Assembly: GCA_004335635.1 (NCBI GenBank)
Contig: QAXH01005286.1
Location: 61,288-76,372 of the forward strand
Direction of reading: 5' to 3'
From: Chloromonas sp. AAM2
Lineage: Eukaryota; Chlorophyta; Chlorophyceae; Chlamydomonadales; Chlamydomonadaceae
DNA: 15,085 bases
Shown here: in pieces, positions 8,801 through 15,085 of the stretch
How the letters are laid out: every line of letters begins with the position of its first letter
Position numbering within the stretch: the stretch's first letter is position 1
Program-made: the position numbers and the translations under genes
Notes under the pieces: model-generated
Database searches by the model: none
What the model was told of the DNA's origin: nothing
Seen by the model: only the letters and a program-made list of their open reading frames with translations

Positions 8801-11800
8801 AGAAAACCCCCAGATTCATAACTGAGCCTGGTGATGACGGCTACACGTCAAAAGGTAAAGCGTTCTTATCATGGTGGCGGCTTGACAAAGGATGCTGTGC
8901 GCTGCTCACCAACTTACACAAGCACACACACATAAAAGAAAAAGATGTACGTCAGTTCTGGGACAATTCCTGGGCATATCGCCAGGAACCATTTTTTTGC
9001 AACCCGCCATATTGAACACGTCTAGTTGTTGCACTCCTCCGCCCTTCACCCCTTGTCCCACTGCCTGCCTCGCCACCAACTCACCCACAAAGCGCTTAGC
9101 ACATGCCTTTAGAGCAGACACCTGCTCCTTGACATAGGACAGGAAACCCTCGGCTGTTCGTCCATACTTTCCATTGTAGTGGGCGTACCTACGAACGAGC
9201 AATGAATGAAGGCAGAATGAATGGCTGGTGTGAGACGCAGGCAGGCGTGATGCGAGCCCTTGCTCTTTGGTGGAGCATGCGCTCACCAGCCACCTTACGT
9301 TGCATCACACCCTTGCCTGCACTGTGCTCTTTGCGATGCGCTCAGCTTACCGGGCAGCACCCTAGCCTCGTTTGCTTGTACGTTTCTTCAGGGGTATGGG
9401 CTAGCTCGTGAGTAGCATGTAATGATGGAGGATGAATGCTGCTGAGTGAGGCGGATAAGCTGCGTCTATTCCCATTCAATCCCAATTCCTCCACACTCCT
9501 CGACGGCACCTCCTTCTCCCATCATGGTCCTTGCCCGATCCATTCCATTCCCCGACGCGTCTGCTCATCGTCCGGCTACAGCACAGTACGCTCATGTGCT
9601 GCATTTCCGTTGGTGCTATGACTCATGGCTGCCATGTGCTGCCCACTCCTCACTCACTTCCAGTACGTCCACAATCATCGTCTGGTTTTGGCACTGTAAG
9701 CTCAATGGCTATGCCACGCCATGCCATGCTATGAGATCGCCGTGCTTTTCCTATGATGCTATGACTTATGAATGCCATGTGCATCCCACTGGTCACTCAC
9801 TGCCAGTAGGCGCAGTGCAGTCGTTCGATAGGGTTCCTGAGCAGCACGATGAGCCTTGGCTTGTGCTTGTCCCCGTACGCAGCGGACATGACCAGCGGCA
9901 TGTGCAGCGTGTCGTACGTCACGTTCAGGCTGGAGGCAACCTGCATGTACACAACATGTGCAGCGTGTCGTACGTCACGTTCAGGCTGCAGGCAACCTGC
10001 ATGTACATAACATGCAGGCACATGCGCGTCACGTACGGCACACACAAATCGCGCGCAGTACAAACATACAGTACATCACGCCACATGCGGTACAAGCCCA
10101 TTACATGCAGAACCCACATCACACAGATTCCGTTGCACTAGCACGTGTGCACATTTCCAATCTCCAGGCATGCAAGCTGCGTGCAAGCAAGGTGCACGCA
10201 CAACAATTCTCCAGCGCCCAGTTGGCAGCCCCATGCTACACGTTTGGGGCAAACCTTCAAATCCGCTGCCATGGCTCTGCTGTAGCAGTGTGTGTCGGTG
10301 CAGTTGAGCATGGCCTCCTTCTTCCCCTTGCTGCCCTCACTGCACTCGCGCCAACAGGGGATCTGTGCACACACGCACACACACGCACACACATGCACAC
10401 ACGTGCATGCACCATGGCACTGCCTGTCCATAGGCTCACCTGCTTTGGGCAAATCTGCAAATGCCACGTAATGAGTACGATGATGGTGGCCTGTCTCTCA
10501 CCTGTGATACATCTACCATTCACATCTTGACACATCGGACTTCTTCATGGTGTGAGGAAGTGCATCCAAAGCGTTGCTGCCCAGGCTTTCTCCATAACAA
10601 TACACTGCATGGCGATAACTGCCCTCTGACTCATGCCCAAGATGGCCGTACATGTGGTATATCATTACATGGCAGCTCCCACAGCAAGGTATCCCAAACT
10701 CACCATGACGCTCTGGAACGCCCTGTGCGCCCGCAGACCCGCGCTCCAGTAGAAGGCAAAGGTGGAGCTGGACCCGTCCAGGATCACCTGACGCACATGG
10801 GTCAAGCCGTTTCAAACAGCTATCCATGCCGCACGGCCTATGGCATGCTATGATGTGTCAACGGCGAATTTGAACACCACATGCTCTGTCATGAGTGTAT
10901 TGGTGTGTTGCTGCCTAGAGCCATTGCCCTTTTGCTTCTTCAACACCAGTGTGACAACACACACATGCCTTCACCCCTACCCCTGCCTGTGCTTGTTGTG
11001 TTTCCTCAGCGGGCCTATTGAGACCTGATCTGCCCTTGAGGCAAACAGCAGTGGAGTGAAATGCCATGAGCTGTCAATCAGGGACTTCAATCATAGCATG
11101 GACATGTTGCATGGTGGGCCATGGTCATCACATCACGCTCGTTTCTGTTTCTGTTACCTTTGTGCCTGGGTTTGCCTGTATGTCCTTGATGCTCTGCCCA
11201 CTGCTGTGCTTGTCCACATAGCCTGACATGGCCTTCACATCTTCAGCCCAGAACTGCCAGCGAGAAACTTCGTTCTGCACACACATCAGCACATGGTCAT
11301 CAAATTTGAGTCAATAGCATGCTTTGCCGACCCGTAGAGGTTCAAGATGGGGTCAACGCTGATTGCCAACCATGATTTCATGCTCAGCACAATGGTGATG
11401 TCCTGATTTGCCAACTGCTGACTTGTCCAGATACGCTTGACAGTCCATCCAAGAGCCGCACTATCAGACATTTTCTGGAGCAACCCTTGCCCAACGAGGC
11501 ACGAATTTTACAGAGAACCTGGACCACATGCAGCCCTTGCAAAGGAAACCAGCTTGAGCGGATCATTATGCACACATTCGATTGCACATGCTGTTCGAAA
11601 CACAATGCATTGGCGACTGGGGACGCGTCATGGTGCCACAGACCCACACTGTGATGCGTGAACCCAGTGCACCCACGCACCACTGCACCAAGACTAGTCC
11701 CGCATGGAAGCATGTCCGTCATGCAGCATGTGTAGCTAAGCGTGACACATGCTTGCTGCAGGCAAAGACTTGGCTTCTTCAGGCCCTCTATCATCTCTGG

Positions 11801-12496
11801 CCACGCCTCCCTCTTACAGTGATCACGTCAGGATGCTCTGACAGCTTGGCAAAGAGCGTGTTAGCACCAGCCTGGAAGCTGCCCAGAATGTAGACATACG
11901 GTAGGCAACGCAGTGCCTCGCCTGATTTCCAACAACTGCAGTGCATGGCAGAAACAGACAGACACTGGAGTATGCCTTGATTGTTGGGCCAGTCATACTT
12001 CAACTTAAAACAATGCCACCGACTCATACCCGAACTGCCATAGCAGACGAAAAGCTTATCCTTGGCATTCCACAGTCCACAGCAATTTCTTGACGCCCTT
12101 CACTGGCGATTGAAAGATTGCAACAAGGATGCATTGCTACAGCACCTGCTTGGAGGACACCGGCACGTGCAGCTTGGCATGTGATGTGCGGCACAGCCGA
12201 TGCATTACTTACGGGTTTTTAAATTCAGGCAAGAAATTGGCACCCTCTGGAAGGGAATGTTCCACCGCCTCCGGATCCAATGCCTTAGCAATCAAGCGGG
12301 TTGCAATCGGTGGCTCTCTGGCTGCCAGGTTGACAGGCTGAGAGCTTGCACCTGTTGCTGTGATGTTAGTCTGGCCATTCCCTGCCAGCCTGGCACACAT
12401 GTAGCCCATGGCCGCAAGGAGCAACCCTGACATCACAAGCATGGTGATTCGCTGGCGGTTGGCCTGAGCCGGTCTGCTGACTTTCGTGGACCCCAT
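5878..12496 (-). CDS. Type II membrane carbohydrate sulfotransferase, 13 exons, 480 residues
   Basis: Exons: 12496-12213, 11935-11818, 11274-11158, 10787-10704, 10454-10440, 10362-10255, 9940-9801, 9188-9085, 8511-8396, 7680-7558, 7001-6951, 6571-6483, 5971-5878. All junctions are GT-AG with matching phases, totalling 1443 nt. The ATG follows an in-frame TAA at 12523-12521. Residues 17-37 form a signal anchor (ITMLVMSGLLLAAMGYM), implying a Golgi lumenal enzyme. Such enzymes move sulfate from PAPS to a sugar hydroxyl or amine. The 5'-PSB-like segment is YILGSFQAGANTLFAKL (110-126); the 3'-PSB-like segment is RLIVLLRNPIERLHCAYW (271-288). Other family blocks are VILDGSSSTFAFYW (174-187), MYSIWIEVWLRHFPRDSIL and the C-terminal YRPYNEHLAGLLGD. 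A Cys-rich loop lies at about 209-233. Sequons NIT, NCT, NVT and NLT are present. The usual PSB lysine and serine appear as Gln116 and Cys285, so catalysis is uncertain. The 15-nt fifth exon is the least certain part. Substrate unknown; matrix polysaccharide or pherophorin glycan is an inference from the neighbour. Confidence 0.82.
6429..6449. repeat. (AAC)n microsatellite in intron 12
   Basis: Five AAC triplets followed by AGC AAC, just beyond the donor of exon 12 of the sulfotransferase gene. Confidence 0.85.
7482..7509. repeat. (CTCA)7 microsatellite in intron 10
   Basis: Seven perfect CTCA units, about 50 bp into the intron after exon 10 of the sulfotransferase gene. Confidence 0.9.
7691..7800. 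repeat. Tandem duplication, ~70-bp period, next to exon 10
   Basis: ACATGAAACATGCTCAAAG occurs at 7709-7727 and 7779-7797, with related sequence (CATGCACGTTG / CATGCATGTTC) just before each. The block lies in intron 9 directly upstream (on the minus strand) of the exon 10 acceptor. Confidence 0.7.
7939..8406. repeat. 52-bp minisatellite, nine units, overlapping the exon 9 5' splice site
   Basis: Clear units start at 7991, 8043, 8095, 8147, 8199, 8251, 8303 and 8355, preceded by a degenerate one from about 7939. Each contains GCAGGTTGCATGGTGCCTGC and ends near CACCTGGTCCGCAT. On the minus strand the unit ends with a copy of the last 12 or so coding bases of exon 9 (HADQ) plus its donor, ATGCGGACCAG|GTGYGC. 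The period is 1 mod 3 and the unit lacks stops, so long spurious open frames run through it on both strands. The rightmost part (8396-8406) is coding. Confidence 0.95.
8571..8640. repeat. GCAT / TG / GTTT compound microsatellite in intron 8
   Basis: A short GCAT run (8571-8580) is followed by (GT)n and then about five GTTT units. It lies in intron 8, about 60 bp from exon 9. Confidence 0.9.
8941..8988 (+). repeat. Dispersed repeat, copy D, with terminal hairpin
   Basis: Starts with AAAGATGT, then CAGTTCTGGGACAATTCCTG (8953-8972), as in the copies near 2030 and 2200. It continues into TTCCTGG-8 nt-CCAGGAA (8967-8988), a 7-bp inverted repeat. The GCCAGGAAC part resembles sequence at 2151-2159, so this copy may be an internally shortened version of copy A. 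It lies in intron 8 of the sulfotransferase gene. Confidence 0.65.
9612..9808. repeat. Diverged duplication carrying the exon 7 5' splice site
   Basis: The 54-bp block 9755-9808 (containing the minus-strand donor TACTGGCA|GTGAGTGACC of exon 7) is similar to 9612-9665 (TACTGGAA|GTGAGTGAGG), about 80% identical by eye. Weaker similarity further left (CTCATCGTCC... near 9564 and ATCATCGTCT... near 9674) has a different offset, so an insertion or deletion followed the duplication. Confidence 0.6.
9901..10012. repeat. 56-bp tandem duplication carrying the exon 7 3' splice site
   Basis: 9901-9956 and 9957-10012 differ at only two positions. On the minus strand each copy holds the acceptor GTACATGCAG|GTTGCC and the first ~13 codons of exon 7. 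Only the inner acceptor (exon start at 9940) keeps an open frame to the 3'-PSB motif. The outer one adds 56 nt, shifts frame and meets a stop. Confidence 0.9.
10366..10410. repeat. CA/TG tract forming the 3' end of intron 5
   Basis: An alternating CA-rich stretch with a few G/T interruptions. On the minus strand it is a GT tract running directly into the GTGCACAG acceptor of exon 6, replacing the normal C/T-rich pyrimidine tract. Confidence 0.85.
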
Positions 12497-13535
12497 TGTG
12501 ACTGGGATCTGTCCAGTAGCTTACTGACACTGTGAATGCCAAGGAAGGCTGTCCAGCGCTTTCAGGCGGTCTTCAAATCCACCTCAATGCAGTGGTGCCT
12601 GTTGTTCAAGCCCTGGTGAGCTGAGCATGTGTGTCATGAGGTGCTACATGGCCATCAGGGCTTGGATGTACTCAGCTGTTGGTATGAAATTCTGGTGGTT
12701 CAGGATGCGCGCAGCAGCTGACTTACAGCGATCTGGTGGACCGACATGAAAATTGAGCATGAGGCACGTGGCAGTTTAATCGGTTGCAGGGGGACGTCTT
12801 CACAAGTGCTCGCCAGCCGTCCATAGCAGTGCTGCACACGAACATTGACTGTGTTGTTGGCCAAATATTGATTGGAGGTGCGAGCGGTGCATTTCTTCAC
12901 CGGCCCACCTAGCCGCGTTCAAAGGTGCAGCAGAACAGCCAGGCCAACGCGGACGCACTGGTGAGAGCGGCTTCCCCAGCCAACGGCAGCTTGCGAATAC
13001 CTAATGTTATGCAGCACATTACAGCGAGCCGCAGCATGGGAGAGCGCCCAGGTTTAAAACAGCTCCACAAGCGGTCTTGACTGTCAAGTGATAGCCGCCT
13101 GTCCTCCAAGCGGCAGCCACAGCGGACAGCAGAAGCAGTAATGTGCTTTGTAGCGATATCGTCTGCAGCCAACGTTCAGCGGGAGCAAGCATAGGGGCAG
13201 GACACCGACACACACAAGCCCAACTCCCGGCTGATTCGCGTTGCAATGTTGCACGCTTCTGCACGCAGGTTGTGCTGACAAATCGTATCAGGAGAACAGC
13301 GTCTTGATACAGGCCAAGTTTGGCGCTCAGGTGCGCACAAGCAAAAGTTGGTTGGGGACGGGCACAACTCCGACGTCAAGCGATTGCAGAATCAGAGCAG
13401 AGCCGGTCATCGTGTGCGCGCAGCAGCCATTTTGCATGCAAACTGCACTTTCGCGTGCAGCGGTGTTTTAAACTACAGAAGACCTAAGGCCTCATGCCTC
13501 CCCTTCTCCTCGCTTGCAGGCACCGAGATCCAACC
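12497..13535. promoter_or_regulatory. Divergent spacer between sulfotransferase and pherophorin genes
   Basis: About 1.04 kb separates the two start codons, which face away from each other, so both promoters must lie here unless transcription begins outside. I see no exon chain inside. Immediately before the pherophorin ATG there is a strong acceptor-like sequence (CCTCCCCTTCTCCTCGCTTGCAG, AG at 13518-13519), suggesting a 5'UTR intron. A weak AT-rich TTTTAAAC lies at about 13467-13474. No clear TATA box is visible on the minus strand. Co-regulation is inference. Confidence 0.5.
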
Positions 13536-15085
13536 ATGGGTTGGCGTAGCGGCTCGCCGCTACTCCTGCTCGTCCTTGGTTCTTTCCTAGCAACAGGTAG
13601 GGCGCGGCTCTCTTCACGTGCTCTATCAAAGACGAAAAATGGACAGCTGTGGAGGCGTCCGTTCCCAGCAAGCGCTGGCAGCCTAAACAGATGACCTGTC
13701 TTCGCAGACTGCTGCTCCAAATGAACGTCTCTCCAGCCTTAGGCACGTCAGTCAACCGTGCGCCGGCAGGCCCATGACACTTGTTGGCAGGCGACTTTCG
13801 TACCTCCGCATGCACTTGACAAGCCGCTGCTTGCATGCATTGCTCATGCTGTGCAGGCCTCGCCCAAAGTGACTATAGCAATGAACAGTTTGCAGCCCTC
13901 GATATCAAAGATGCCAACTACACAGGCAGCTCTGATGATTCAGGGAGCACAAACATCGCAGTTCAGATACCGACTGATGCTGCAGCAGCATTGATTCAGT
14001 TCCCTTACTGCACATGTGATGACTACCGGTGTGGTTCGACACCCTACAAGCTCACCCTTGACCATCCCCCTTCCACTGGTCCAGAGCCCGTAGACATTTG
14101 CTACCGGATCACAGTGGTAAGTATTCATGCACATTGGTAACAACCAACGCACTTGCGTGCAACGCATAGCTCATGGTAGCCTGGCACACATGCACATGGC
14201 AACTTGTGAATGGTGGCTGGTGTGTTCATGTGTGCTGCCTAGAAGATCCTGTGTGGTGATGCATGTGATGCAACTAGTTTACTCTTGATTGGCTGAGCTC
14301 TTCAGGGTGATGCGTTTGCACTTGCATGCCCAGGTTACCTAAGATTGCCTCTGTCAGTAAGTTAAAACGTGCATCTGCACTGACCTTTTACCACAGAACT
14401 CAAGACCCTTCAAGCCCTCGCCATGCTGGAACAGGCTTGCTGCATACTCCAGCAAGGTCGAGTTTGAAGTCGGTGAGTATAGCATCCATGCAACCAGTTG
14501 TTCAGTGTTCATGCCACATGCGTTCAGATTCAGTCACAAAAAGCTGAGTAACATCTTCTGATCCTGCAGCCAAGAGCTCGAACCTGCATGTACCACCTGC
14601 ATTTTCAGACACGCATATACATCTGTGTGCCCAGCTTGCGTTGTGTGAGCTGTGCGTTGCAAGCCAACACACGTGCACTGAAGCTGTGGCTATAAGGCAT
14701 GTGGATGCTGTCGTTGTGCTTTGCAGATGCCAAGTGCCAGGCGGCTGTCAAGAACATCACTTTGGACAACATCCCTCGCAACCACCTCTGGATCACCAGC
14801 AACCCCACCGGGGTGATGCGCATTGCCAACCTCGGCCTGACGGCAGCAACCTCTGACAACAGCCTGCTGTGCATCAACCTCAACACAGGCGTCGCCAACT
14901 CAATGGGTGCAGACTGTGCTTCCGTGGGCGGCTTCTTCGCTGCCCACAGCGCAATTGTCAAGTACACCACCTTTGAGAGCCCACAGCACAAGTGCTGTGC
15001 CACTTGCCTTGATGGTCTTCCACCACCTCCACTGCCCCCATCACCACCCTCACCATCTCCCCCACCTCCTCCTCCACCACCACCC
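13536..15085 (+). CDS. Pherophorin (extracellular-matrix glycoprotein), N-terminal part, 3' end outside window
   Basis: Exons 13536-13596, 13857-14116, 14397-14472 and 14727 onward join in phase (GT-AG; donors GTAGGG, GTAAGT, GTGAGT) to give 252 residues, still open at the window edge. The ATG at 13536 has a good context (ACCATGG). An in-frame ATG at 13494 is possible, but would put the hydrophobic core after a charged stretch. Residues 1-24 are a signal peptide (LLLLVLGSFLATGLAQ). Residues ~25-226 form a pherophorin domain (DUF3707 type): hallmark FPYCTCDDYRCGSTPYKL (69-86), SPCW (115-118), KVEFEV and the Cys cluster KCCATC (221-226), with 11 cysteines in all. Sequons are at Asn41 and Asn142. 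From residue 231 a Pro/Ser rod (LPPPPLPPSPPSPSPPP) begins; in this family it is hydroxyproline-rich and glycosylated, and usually leads to a second pherophorin domain. The product would be secreted into the cell wall/matrix. Confidence 0.93.

Noticed and set aside
7828..8825. Long open frames of 258-302 codons on the plus strand and 143-285 codons on the minus strand with His/Cys/Pro-rich repeats
   Set aside because: They are produced by the 52-bp array, whose period is 1 mod 3 and which has no stops, so all frames are open. Only the minus-strand end at 8396-8511 is real coding sequence.
9446..10141. 231-codon open frame on the plus strand
   Set aside because: It is antisense to sulfotransferase exon 7 and crosses both duplications there; no family features.
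13494..13535. Upstream in-frame ATG for the pherophorin
   Set aside because: It lies inside a pyrimidine-rich acceptor-like sequence and would bury the signal peptide behind a basic stretch; the ATG at 13536 has better context.

Overview
The window looks like nuclear DNA of a green alga of the class Chlorophyceae: a volvocine relative such as Volvox or Chlamydomonas, or an alga like Haematococcus. Three things point there. The right end encodes a pherophorin, an extracellular-matrix glycoprotein family typical of these algae. The genes are split into many short exons by GT-AG introns. TGTAA, the usual algal polyadenylation motif, lies downstream of the stop codons. Introns and spacers are crowded with TG/CA tracts and tandem repeats. 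I cannot name the species. Most long open frames here are by-products of repeats; the real genes had to be assembled from short exons with matching splice phases.

Layout. Positions 1-150 are a 38-bp GT-rich minisatellite. Positions 432-1963 (+) hold the last four exons of a gene whose 5' part lies off the left edge; the product resembles the C-terminal end of a short-chain dehydrogenase/reductase of the retinol-dehydrogenase type. Its 3' flank carries a 33-bp perfect inverted repeat that belongs to a small dispersed repeat family. From about 2500 to 4120 I see no convincing gene. Positions 4157-4408 (+) could encode a 57-residue single-pass membrane protein in two exons. Positions 4409-5770 are mostly non-coding.

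The main gene lies on the minus strand from 12496 to 5878. I reconstruct 13 exons with consistent phases (1443 nt, 480 residues) for a type II, presumably Golgi, carbohydrate sulfotransferase. It has an N-terminal anchor and both PAPS-binding segments, but with unusual residues at key positions. Its introns hold a nine-unit 52-bp minisatellite, several microsatellites and further local duplications.

About 1.04 kb of spacer (12497-13535) separates this gene from the divergently transcribed pherophorin gene (13536 to beyond the right edge): signal peptide, first pherophorin domain and the start of a proline-rich rod. Both products fit cell-wall/extracellular-matrix building, since volvocine matrix glycoproteins are sulfated, so the shared spacer may be a bidirectional promoter. 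The most unusual sequence-level pattern is that four local tandem duplications, in two genes, each carry an exon-intron junction.
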